A stretch of 64,000 nt of DNA from contig OX637293.1 in assembly GCA_951799445.1 (NCBI GenBank), forward strand, positions 23,374,001 through 23,438,000. Reading direction: 5' to 3'. The number at the start of each line of letters is the position of its first letter. Within the stretch, counting starts at the first letter, position 1. The stretch is from Pseudisothecium myosuroides (lineage: Eukaryota; Streptophyta; Bryopsida; Hypnales; Lembophyllaceae). The notes below the pieces were generated by a model, which ran no database searches, was not told where the DNA came from, and saw nothing but the letters and a program-made list of their open reading frames with translations. Below, one piece after another: positions 55,085 to 64,000 of this stretch. The translations under genes were made by a program, and so were the position numbers.

Positions 55085-55570
55085 AGAAAATAGCAAAAGT
55101 TCAGTACTAAGAATCATGAATTGTTCCAAATTGTGAAAGAAGGTGCGACAATGTTATAGGTGACAATTTTTGAAGAAGGTACCTCAGTGTTTAAAAGATA
55201 AAATAAATTGAAAAGTGTAGGTAGCAATTAATTCCACAGCAAATATGAACTCAAGAACATAACTTAGAAAACTATAGAAACAAGCTATGTCAATCTCCTT
55301 TGCAAATACTCTTATAGACTACAGTTTACATACTCTGGTGTGTAAGAGTACTTGTCAAGGAGCATGACATAACTTGCTTCTATAATTGTCTAAGTTCCGG
55401 TCTTGAATTCATATCCGCTGTGGAAATAGTTGCTATCTATAGCTTGCAAAAAATTTCATCCTTCGAATACTGAGGTACCCTTTTCAAAAAACATTTATTT
55501 ACAATAGCATATCACTTTCTTCATAAGTCGCGTTTAACTGCTATACAAAATCACATTTCATAGTGATTGT
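55085..55570. repeat. Foldback with arms of about 150 bp
   Basis: GAAGGTACCTCAGT...CCACAGCAAATATGAACTCAAG pairs with CTTGAATTCATATCCGCTGTGG...ACTGAGGTACC around 55320-55335, with mismatches. Weaker pairing continues outward. Confidence 0.6.
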
Positions 55571-55580
55571 ACATCAAGTG

Positions 55581-55584
<4 letters not shown>

Positions 55585-55632
<48 letters not shown>
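55585..55632. repeat. (TA)n microsatellite
   Basis: About 24 uninterrupted TA units flanked by AGTGAT and ATCACT. Confidence 0.9.
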
Positions 55633-55667
55633 CACTATGCATTCAAACACTACTTTCAATCAGGGTT

Positions 55668-56220
55668 GTCCCCGTCACGTCACGTCCGGACGTCAGTCTG
55701 ACGGACGGTACGTCAGGATCGAACCCCAGCGTCCGTCCGTATGGAAACTTCCCTGTCAGGGTCGTCTGACGGGGTAAATTTAGTTACCACAGTCGACAGA
55801 GTGGATGACAGCAGTCGTGCCGCGGATGGACGGACCCGACGGCGGACGGATCCCGCGGACGGACCTTCGCTGCCGACGGACTCTGTGGACGATTTTTGGA
55901 GACGGAATCTGCGGACGGATTTGGAGGACGGTCTTCGTGGACGGTTTCAGCGGACGGTCTCCGTGGACGGTTTTTGAGGACGGAATCCGTGGATGGATTT
56001 GGAGGACGGTCTTCGTGGACGGTCTCCTTGGACGGTTTCTGCGGCAGGGGGGTCTGTGGACGGTTTAGGGGTCGGAGTACGTCGACGGACCTTGAAAGAA
56101 CCGTGTGGGCAGGCGGTTTTGGACCACGGGGACGGACTACGAGGACGGTCCCATGGACAAAACTGATGGACGGCCCTGGGGACGGTTTTACGGGGGACGA
56201 TCCAGATGGACGCTTCACGC
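55668..56220. repeat. GACGG array downstream of the RING gene, starting with a CAGGG-type end
   Basis: Begins CAGGGTTGTCCCCGTCACG, which resembles a hAT-like terminus, followed by about two dozen GACGG motifs (often GTGGACGGTTT or GGACGGTCT) on the plus strand. A matching array lies at 62736-62990. Motif arrays at both sides of a gene are typical of transposon subterminal regions. No matching inverted terminus was found in the window. Confidence 0.55.
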
Positions 56221-56519
56221 TTGCGGTTTAGAATGGGACCCAAATTCCGGTGTTCAGGAAAGGCACTACAAATCATGCAAACATTAGTACAAATTGGAAC
56301 TTAGAAAGGTGGGTGTCTTGTTTTGGCCATTGGTAACGATTTGGCGTTTAGGTGTGAAATGAGAAACAAGTTTTAGGGCATGCATCAAATGTTCAAATAT
56401 GTTAATATTCACCTTTACTTCAAAAAAACTTTTGGACATACAACAAGTTCCCAAAAAATGGAGAATATACACTATGTACAACTCGTACGATACCTATGTC
56501 CTAGTGTCCTGCATGATGC

Positions 56520-58751
56520 CTAATGTATTATAATGACGTCGCTCCTACTTCGTGCATTTGCGCCCGTGCTGGTGCCTTCGCCATGAGGTACAATTTGTTG
56601 AGGACGTTCCGGTTCTTCCAAACCTGGTTCAATGACACCGCGGGCTATATTTGAGGCCAGAAAACTTTGCAACCTTTCTTTTGATTGCAAAACCTTCAGA
56701 AGCTCCAAGGGGACTTCATCGTGTTCCCGTTGTAAAAAACCGTAAATGGCACTTAGGGTTACCATCTCATGGTATGCCCGATGGTTTTCATATTTTACAG
56801 CGGCCACGTCTCCCAATTCCCCCTCCCAAGCTAGTACCTCCCCTTCATTGTTGAAGAGGGGTTTGCCGTCTGGGTACGGTGCTCGGATGAAGGCATCAAG
56901 GTAGAAGTCCCAGTGGCCACCAAGACAAGACGCAAAAAAATTTCGCTTCGACGCTTCGTGCCCTGGATGCATGTATCTGCCACACCTCGATATTTGGTCG
57001 TCGTCCTTGAAATTCACTTTGTCCACGCTTCGTGTTGGAAGATCAATGTTCGAGTGGTTCCACCTCCACAGCCAGATCATGTCCTGCCCCCATTGATGTC
57101 TGCGTGCTCTGCCAGGCAAATTCTCTTCGTTGTACTCATAATGCTCAGGCATATGGTTTTCCAAGCCGAACATTTGGTACAAGCGACCATGAAAGGGAGC
57201 TCGACATTGTGGGCATCTCTTTTTTGTCACCATTGCAGGTATTAGACACTGCGGGTGGAACACATGGCGATATGTACCCAAACTCCATCCGCCCTCAGGA
57301 CCATATGCACACTGACAAACGACGCAAGTAGACCCGTCCTTCACAAAATCCGGCACGTCTGCCCACAATAGTGGCAATGGGCCTTCGGGGTCACCCTCGA
57401 CGCGGTATCGCCGCCTCAGAGTATTATATTGGAACTCCAAGGCAGGGTCTTTGTTCCAATCGATGCTTGTACTTCCTGGCATTTCAGGCAAATAACTCGG
57501 AAACAAGACTTCAAGGAGTGGCCATGATGTCATACCAAAATACCTTATTTCTCCATCCCGGAATTCTGCCGCTATTTTCCTAACCTCACGTTGCATTTGT
57601 TCTGATTCATTGCGAGCCAAAATGCACACCAACTTCATGTTGCTCAGCAAACATTTCATGTCATTCATCTCGACATGGAGTCGGGCCAATTCGGCTTCCA
57701 ACTTCTCGGTCCCAGAAACCACCTCATTGTGGTCGTTCAACGCATTGGATACGTCGGTCAATACGGCCGCCATGTTCTGTACTTCCAACTCGGCTTGCTC
57801 TGCGCGTGCTTGCATGGCAGCTAATGCGGTTACAGAAACATCTCCTTCATCACGTACTGGAGACTCTTCAACTACTGCACGTTGCACTTGGGCCCTCAAT
57901 ATGATGTTGGCCTCCTCCAGGGCCTTCGACTTCTCTACCTCTCTTCTCAGCTCGTCCGTATGCCGTTGCGTGACTTCATTCAGTTGCTCTTGCAATGCAT
58001 GTGCCAGTGCACGCAGCTGGATGACTTCATCTTGGACGGGACTTGCTTGGGTACCTTCATCCATCGCTGCCAACCACTCTAACTGGTGCTCATCCGTGGA
58101 AGAAGAAGGATGGAGACTTGCATGTCCATCCACACTATCCAAGGCCATCTCGTGGGGGCCAAGGGTAACATCCACCTCATTCAATTGCCCTTCCGTCATG
58201 TCCACATCATCTTGGCGAGAACCTCCTGCCTCCACCATCCTCGCGTCTTCGCGACTTGTCGATGCGTCCCCCTCCAAAACCACGTCATCATTTGGCGGTA
58301 TGGAGCTCAATATGTTTGGTTTACGGCCAGACCGTTGCGTTTGCTGGAATGTCTCCCACTGCACTGTCCGCCCCAAGAACACCTCGACGTAAGTCATTTG
58401 GCATAGTGTCAACCGTCCGTCCTTCTTCGTGTTTGTGTCCCACAATGCTCTTGCCACTTCAATTAGTCTCTTCTTGAAGCGGGGATGCCCGCACGTGTCG
58501 ATGTCCACGAAACCAGCCTTTACAAAAGTGGGGTATCGGTCTCGATGCCAATGACGGCATATGTGTGCCCAATCTACAAAGCGTGAACACTGCAACCAAC
58601 TCCATGAACCACGGACCAATTTCCAACCAAGCTTTGCATCCTGGTCCTTCGCATCGAACACGGCGTAGTCCAGTGCCACTCTATTATCCCTCTTCTTCTT
58701 TGCTGGTGTAGCGGGGTTCTCACCTGAGCCACGAGTCCCGGTATTCTCCAT
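56520..58751 (-). CDS. Coiled-coil RING-finger protein in a GACGG-flanked unit (743 aa)
   Basis: Residues about 25-125 form a Trp/His-rich N-terminal domain (WKLVRGSWSWLQCSRFVDWA, LTLCQMTYVEVFLG). 125-240 are low-complexity and acidic; 240-400 are a predicted coiled coil; 475-518 are RING-like: CVVC...HVFHPQC...CPQC. After this comes a Trp-rich region (WGQDMIWLWRWNHSN) and a charged tail. RING domains usually recruit ubiquitin E2 enzymes, so an E3 ligase role is possible. ATG 58751 follows a likely 5' intron (donor AAG/GTGAGT near 59067, acceptor GTAGCAG near 58782). The long frame is intact. Could be transposon cargo, an accessory transposon protein or a captured host gene. Confidence 0.65.
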   Translation of the reverse strand: MENTGTRGSGENPATPAKKKRDNRVALDYAVFDAKDQDAKLGWKLVRGSWSWLQCSRFVDWAHICRHWHRDRYPTFVKAGFVDIDTCGHPRFKKRLIEVARALWDTNTKKDGRLTLCQMTYVEVFLGRTVQWETFQQTQRSGRKPNILSSIPPNDDVVLEGDASTSREDARMVEAGGSRQDDVDMTEGQLNEVDVTLGPHEMALDSVDGHASLHPSSSTDEHQLEWLAAMDEGTQASPVQDEVIQLRALAHALQEQLNEVTQRHTDELRREVEKSKALEEANIILRAQVQRAVVEESPVRDEGDVSVTALAAMQARAEQAELEVQNMAAVLTDVSNALNDHNEVVSGTEKLEAELARLHVEMNDMKCLLSNMKLVCILARNESEQMQREVRKIAAEFRDGEIRYFGMTSWPLLEVLFPSYLPEMPGSTSIDWNKDPALEFQYNTLRRRYRVEGDPEGPLPLLWADVPDFVKDGSTCVVCQCAYGPEGGWSLGTYRHVFHPQCLIPAMVTKKRCPQCRAPFHGRLYQMFGLENHMPEHYEYNEENLPGRARRHQWGQDMIWLWRWNHSNIDLPTRSVDKVNFKDDDQISRCGRYMHPGHEASKRNFFASCLGGHWDFYLDAFIRAPYPDGKPLFNNEGEVLAWEGELGDVAAVKYENHRAYHEMVTLSAIYGFLQREHDEVPLELLKVLQSKERLQSFLASNIARGVIEPGLEEPERPQQIVPHGEGTSTGANARSRSDVIIIH

Positions 58752-59255
58752 TGTCCTTCCCCTACCAAAGAAGTAGGCCTGCTACTGATCCACGGAAAAA
58801 AGAATGAACGGATGCTAGGAAATGGACGCACTGGTACAGCAATCAGGCTTCCTCCCAAACTACACGCCAAGGCTTTATCCAAACCAGGGACGTCCAGCTC
58901 GGGGGGGACGCTCTGAAACAGATACTTCAGAGCTAGAAGGCAAGGCTTTTTGCAAACCAAGTCCATCCAGCTCCAAAGCAAACACAATGGCCATCCAGAG
59001 ACCACTAATTGAGCTTATATGGGGTCATTCCCCGAGGCAAGTAGGAGGGGTAATTACAGTCCACTCACCTTAATCATGGTACTGGAATCGGTCATCAGGG
59101 CCGTCCACGAAGGACGGCAATCCCAGCATCGACGGAAGGAACGTCCACGGGACAGCGGCGACAAGTTCGGCAAGCCGTCATTAGGGTTGGGTTCAGGTTA
59201 GGCGCCATCATGATGGGAGAGAGACGGCCTCGGATTAGAAGGGACGTCTGGCCGT
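58752..59255 (-). promoter_or_regulatory. 5' region of the RING gene with CCGTC/GACGTCC motifs
   Basis: Holds the presumed 5' intron and leader of the RING gene, and several GACGG/CCGTC motifs (59098-59250) continuous with the array beyond E2b. The E2b insertion at 59256 separates it from the rest. Confidence 0.4.
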
Positions 59256-59486
59256 TGTCGCAGTGTGAATTTTTGGTTTTTTGTAAGTTATCTAAATCTT
59301 GGAACGGAAACCGTGACCTTGTATCCGGATTCAAGCAAGAGGTAACGGAAAACCGGAAATTAACTACGAAACGGAATAGGTGACAATCCGGATTCGATCT
59401 AAATCTAAACCGGATTAGAATTGGAGTGGATCTAAGTTGGAACGGATTGGGTCAAGAACGGAGTTGGTCATGATGACAGATCAGAC

Positions 59487-59495
59487 TATAAATAG
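59487..59495 (+). promoter_or_regulatory. E2b TATA box
   Basis: TATAAATAG, 283 bp upstream of the ATG at 59770; the leader contains a (TG)n run. Confidence 0.6.
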
Positions 59496-59769
59496 GCTGA
59501 CCAATCCAGATGCCACTCTTTTTCAAACTTTGTTTGTGGAAATCGCTCTCCAGCGCGTACTTAGCTTCCCTCCCAGTGCTTTGCTTTCTTATTTTGTGAG
59601 TGTGTGTGTGTGCGTGTTAGTGTGTTAGAGCGCGCAGCACTTTAGCGTGTGTTGCAGGTTTAGAGGTATTCCGGTTGAGATCGGAAGAGCGAAGGTGAGA
59701 AACGAGACGTGCGGCTAGGAGAGGGAAAGGTAGCCTCAGTGAGAATCCGGTTTAGCACAGCTCGTGTCC

Positions 59770-61542
59770 ATGCCTCAGCTCCGCAAGAGTAGAGCAGGAC
59801 CGTCCAGTTCCTCCGTAGTAGAAGTTAAACTCCGGAAGGTGTGTCCGATTATTCCAGCAGACGAGAAGGAAAAGGACAACCTGATAGAGGATCTTGCCAA
59901 GATGGGTTGCGGAGGACTGATCGATAAACCCTGGGGGTTTAGGGAGGAACGGATGATTCGAGAACTGTTGGAAAAACTCTCGAATCAGTTCGACAAGACC
60001 ATCCGCGGAATTCCGGGCAGTTGGACGGAAGAGATGTGGAAGGCCGTGTACGAATTCCGGTTAGGAGGTCGAGGGATGGCCACCTCGAAGGAAGGTTACA
60101 CCTGAGGGAAGTTCCGGACCACGGTGGACTTGAAGGATGGGCATGCGGTCGCGGATTGTTTGGAAGACCGACATCGAAATCTTCTACAGTTCCTGGTGCC
60201 GATCATCCACCCGGAGAAGCCGACGAGGGTGACTATTGCCATCGGGAACCTGATTTTCGGAGCCCTGAGCGGGGAACGGAAAGTAGACTGGGCCAGGATC
60301 TTTTCCGATCTGGTCAACCGTCTGATTCCAAAGATCGGAGGAAGTAGGCCGACTCCGTTGAGTCCCTACATCTTCCATCTTTACAAGCATAACCAACTCC
60401 TCACGGATACGGAGGAGAAGGAGTGGAAGACTCATGAGTCACTCCTGAAGTATGGGGAATCGGAATCGGAAGAAGAGCAGGAGGAAGTATCCGGTTCCGA
60501 GGAAGAAGAAGAAGAAGAGGAGGAGCAACACCGGCCGCAGCACAAGCGGCAAAAGACGACGCCTCCTCACCGGAGAGGAACCCCAACCCCTCCGGGTGAG
60601 AACTCCAACCCTGGGAAGAAACCGGTTTTTGAAGAACCGGGTCCTTCCGGATCGGATCCGACGGATCCGTTCAACCAGCTGATCAACATCCTAAGCGATG
60701 TGCGAGCAGACTGGACAGTGAAGAAGCTGATTCTGAACCAGATCAGCGAGCTGGTGGGAGTACCAGCGGACAGCAACCTCGCAGGAGTGGTTGCAGAATT
60801 CATCTCCAGCCCGGATGAGATCCGGAAGCAAGAAGCGGAGATACGACGGCTCCAAGAGGAGAATGAGTCGTTGAAGATGGAATTGTTGCTCCTCAAGGAG
60901 GACATGGCTACCACACGGGAGATGGCAGAGGCTACTCGGAAAGTAGCCGAGGACGTGAAGGCCACTTTTGGGACAACCGGAGAGGCCGTCACCAAGTCAA
61001 AGTTGTTTGACGAGGGAGTCCTCAAGGAGAAGAAGATATCCGGAACCAGGTTGGTCCGGATCTTGACGGACTACTCCGAGAAGGTGGAATTGGTGATGAT
61101 GGAAGCGCGAGAAGCTGCAAACCGGATGGAGGAGAGCAGCCGAAAGCTGAACGGAGTGACGTTGTCACGGTCGTTCCATCTGTCCGACCTTTCAATGCCC
61201 GGGTCTTTTCCGAACGTGGGCATTCAGACGGAAGGAAAGGAGGGGACTCCCCAGTCAAAGAAGAGTGGGAGGAAGCTCGCGCACACCATCAACTTGGATT
61301 CGTCACCGGATCTCCCAGAACGCGAAACCGGGGAGCGGAACCGGAACCGGAACCTGACGGACGTCTTCGAACAGCTTGGAACGGAACCGCCTAGAAGTCC
61401 CACACTGAACCCGGGGAAGGATCAAAGTATGGATCTAACCCCAGATCAGGGTGAGGATCAAGATCAGAGCGTGGACCAAGGCGAGGACCAAGTTATGGAC
61501 GAAGGAACGGATCAAGGAGTAGATCCGGTTCTGATAGGATAG
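59770..61542 (+). CDS. E2b ORF with in-frame TGA (unknown protein)
   Basis: Counterpart of the E2a ORF. ATG 59770; TGA at 60103-60105; then open in the same phase to TAG 61540. The TGA and its surroundings (ACCTGAGGGAAG) are shared by both copies, so it predates their spread or is functional readthrough. The 478 codons after it lack an early Met. The rest is as for E2a, with a Ser-to-Leu difference just after the TGA (SKDGH to LKDGH). Confidence 0.6.
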
Positions 61543-62735
61543 GTAGGATTAGTTTTGTAAATATTTGTTAGTTAGGACCGGACCGGATTTGATCCGGTGT
61601 GCCTGGTCTGGATCGGATGTTCTCCGGTCTGGCCGGCTCGGCGGGGACCGAAAGTTCCGCGCGGACTTTCCGGGCCCCTTTTTGTTGACTTTTGAGTTTT
61701 AAAGTGTATATTAGTCAGTCTCTGCGAAGGAGACTGGGAGTCTTTTCTCTTGAGTTTTTGTGTATTCTCTATTGACTTCTTGTTGTACGTCTCTCCCGCG
61801 CGTGGCAGGGCTGTTTTGGTGAGGAGTTAGGAAAAATGTGTGCAGATTCTAGAGAGATTTCTCCCCTTAGTGTGTTTGTTTTGCTCTTATGTGCATGTGA
61901 GTGGGTATTCTAAGTGTTGGGAGTGGGTTTCAATTCCTCAACACCTCTATAGTTCACGGTTCCGGGCGAGAAAACCGTTGTTAGGCTAGGCGGATAGGGA
62001 AGGAATCCTTAGTCGCGCTAGAACTCCTGGATAGAAAATCCGGTTGAGTGTCCGATCTCCCGTGAGGTCTCGCTGCCCTAGTTGGTAAACGGAAGAGCTT
62101 TAGTTGATGCTGGAACGGACGGATTTACTTGTAACCACCTGACTTTGCACGGAGGGAACTTGGCATCAAGGTCGTTGTAGTATGAGAGGATCGTACGGGG
62201 GGTCTTTGTGTGACCTGCAAACCGGATCGTTGTCCGGGTGGCTGTGAGAGATCAAACCGGATCCGTGCTAGTGTAGGAAGTAGTGGATTAGAGAAGTGGG
62301 TCTTCAGCCACTATAAGTCACAGAAGGAGTGGCGGGCCTGCCACTCTCAAAAGCAAGCGGCAAACCCTCTGATGGTGAAATAGAGGCAAAACTAAACCGG
62401 AGTGGAGTGAGAGTACGTGTGAAAGGACCGGATCGGATCGGTCCAGAGGAGTTCCAGGATCCGAAGTTGCAGGATCTTGGGTGGTGGTAGGACCGAATAG
62501 CTTGACAGACCGGAAGAAATAGAGAGAGGTCTGGTCGTTGTTTTCGGTGTGTTGTTGTTTCCGGTTTTAGATCTAGGACCGGAAGGTAGAAATTGGATAC
62601 TGGCTGAGCTTAAGTTGGAAATAGAGCTAGACACTTCACAGAATCTCGTGGGTTTGATCTTTAGAGTCATTTTGTTATGCTTTAGAGTGGTTTTTGGGAG
62701 TATAACAGGGAATTCACTTACTCTGTGCTGCGACA

Positions 62736-63000
62736 GCCGTCGACAGGACGGTCGAGGCGTCCCGTCGTAGTGGACGGGACTGTGGACGGCATGTCCGTCC
62801 AAAGAAGAGGACGGGCTGCCGCGACGGACTCGAGGGACGGAGCTCGTCGACGGGCTCAGCGTAGACGGATTGTGCGGACGGCCCGGTGCACGCATTTTTG
62901 GACGGTTCATGGCGACGGACCCGCTGCGCACAGCAGGGACAGTCCATTCTGGTGACGGTTGAGGGACGCAGTTGTGGACGGACCTTCGTTGACATCCTTC
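62736..63000. repeat. GACGG array, upstream side of the RING gene
   Basis: About a dozen GACGG motifs (GTGGACGG, GCGACGGAC) directly after E2b. Before E2b inserted, this was continuous with 58752-59250. Confidence 0.6.
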
Positions 63001-63541
63001 CTCAGAAAAAAGAAGACATACTCAGCGGTTTAGGGCATCGTGACAACTGCGGTTTATGCTCTTGTGGTTCTGATTTATGGGCCCTGTGTCCAAACCAGGC
63101 CTTGGGTTCTTGGACTTTACTGGGTTCAATTATCATTCATTGCATCACCGTCTACGGACATTTCAAACACAACACTTAGAAGTACAAGTACACAGAGATG
63201 GAGGGAAACCATAGTGGGAGTACTATTGCATCCGTCCAAGGTCCTCATGTCCAATCTGCCAGCAACTATAGAGCCGCTGTAAATTGTTGTCAACTTGCTC
63301 CCTTGTGACCAAGGACCGGAAAGTGAAAATACACATAGATGTACAACAAGTTCAAGGTTTAGGATTCAAAGACATAGGCATGCATGTTCGGGACGTCAAG
63401 GTGGAATAAAGGTCAACGCTGTTTAAAAACATTTAGTTGGAAACATTGTCCACTAGATTTACAGAGAAGTTCAAAAAACACAACTCGCATAAACAACAAG
63501 GTACAAGACAAGCTGATGCTGCATTCAAGACTGCATCTATG
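63001..63541. other. No recognisable feature
   Basis: Mixed-composition DNA; no coding or repeat signal seen. Confidence 0.4.
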
Positions 63542-64000
63542 CTAGCGTTTAGCGCCCCTAGTAATGGGTTTAGGACCGGCTACATTAGGGTCGACTACAC
63601 CAGCCAGTTCTTCGTCAGGTCTTGGTGCTGGGCCCTGTCGCGGTACTGTATTAATGAGAAAATCACTATCTCCGGGGATCTCACCATCCTCTTCTCCACT
63701 GTCTGATGATGAGTCGTCATCTTCAGCCGTAGTGCGAACGCTCCCCTCCGATTCATTGGTGCGACGACGTGAAGAGGGAGGTTCGAGAGAGGATAGAGTC
63801 ACAACAGGTTGTCGACCGGTTGTATCTAAGACACCATCCGTGCTTGGTTCCCCTACATGAGCGAAATCGTCCATACCGACAAATCGTTGCGCTCCCGAGT
63901 CCTTGCGTAGTTTCCGTTTCCGTTGTTGTTTTTTAGAAAGTCTTCCTTTTGTGTCTGGGTTGCCTTGTTTGCGTGAATGTTTGGACACCTTCTTAGGATG
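63542..64000 (-). CDS. C-terminal part of a charged protein, running off the window
   Basis: The frame is open to the last base, so the start lies beyond it. The visible 150 or so residues begin with a strongly basic stretch (KKQQRKRKLRK, possible nuclear signal), then a Ser/Thr-rich linker, an acidic Ser patch (AEDDDSSSDSGEEDGEIPGD) and a basic end (PKPITRGAKR). No domain recognised. Same strand as the RING gene and next to the GACGG array, so it may belong to the same mobile unit. Confidence 0.4.
   Translation of the reverse strand, partial: HPKKVSKHSRKQGNPDTKGRLSKKQQRKRKLRKDSGAQRFVGMDDFAHVGEPSTDGVLDTTGRQPVVTLSSLEPPSSRRRTNESEGSVRTTAEDDDSSSDSGEEDGEIPGDSDFLINTVPRQGPAPRPDEELAGVVDPNVAGPKPITRGAKR

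Larger units (their letters stand above)
59256..62735 (+). mobile_element. E2b: second 3480-bp copy, target duplication GCCGT
   Basis: TGTCGCAG...CTGCGACA, flanked by GCCGT at 59251-59255 and 62736-62740. Same length as E2a and near-identical, inverted relative to it; only a handful of base differences were noticed. It sits inside the GACGG array of the RING unit. CCGG-containing motifs (ACCGGA, ATCCGG) are very dense through its non-coding parts. Confidence 0.85.

Noticed and set aside
59683..59696. AGATCGGAAGAGCG, identical to the start of a common sequencing adapter
   Set aside because: Present at the matching place in both E2 copies, with continuous E2 sequence on each side and no further adapter bases, so it is a coincidence rather than contamination.

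Overview
This window looks like a transposon-dense stretch of a land-plant nuclear genome. The evidence is GT-AG introns, a plastid-targeted m-type thioredoxin gene, a cytochrome P450 pseudogene, CACTA/En-Spm transposase domains, Ty3/gypsy-type gag genes and tRNA-derived SINE heads. The species cannot be fixed from sequence alone; a non-angiosperm land plant is possible but unproven. Only one intact ordinary host gene is clear: thioredoxin m, 34683-36179, minus strand, two exons.

Layout. 1-2000 holds the decayed 3' part of a CACTA transposase gene. 3375-29587 is a nested LTR retrotransposon (called E1 here), read on the minus strand. Its 5' LTR is 18912-29587 and carries two later insertions: an inverted solo LTR of a related subfamily (LTR C, 18934-22749, perfect 5-bp target duplication CCACC) and a 2.39-kb TG...CA-bounded element (E3, 24006-26394). 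Next come a primer-binding site, an upstream ORF of unknown function (ORF1, 335 aa), a gag-protease ORF and a further in-frame ORF. Its internal 3' part contains a foreign module (iterons, a 71-aa ORF and a membrane-protein ORF), a 3480-bp element E2 (copy a) and a SINE. The 3' LTR is 3375-7769. No reverse transcriptase, RNase H or integrase is visible anywhere in the element, so it is probably non-autonomous.

29588-31160 holds a second copy of the iteron/71-aa module and a LINE fragment. 31160-38440 is low-gene sequence around thioredoxin m, with a 361-bp foldback. 38438-39730 is a CACTA-like end with subterminal repeats. 39952-49668 is a diverged, broken relative of E1 (element B): truncated gag, ORF1 with two stops, the same primer-binding site, and an LTR invaded by a pogo/Tigger-like DNA transposon with an intact 514-aa transposase. 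49669-55640 holds purine-rich DNA, hairpins, a P450 pseudogene and a complete 1.45-kb CACTA MITE. 55660-64000 holds GACGG-repeat arrays around a 743-aa coiled-coil/RING gene; one array is interrupted by the second copy of E2 (59256-62735, TSD GCCGT). The window ends in a partial gene for a basic/acidic protein.

The most unusual points are: (1) ORF1, conserved upstream of gag in two diverged copies; (2) E2, two 3480-bp copies with perfect TSDs, one long ORF with a shared in-frame TGA, and no LTR pair or known transposase; (3) the iteron/TATA/71-aa module, present twice and with clear protein-level constraint; (4) the RING gene embedded in GACGG arrays; (5) LTRs that share arrays of GGATGAA...TTCATCC hairpins.
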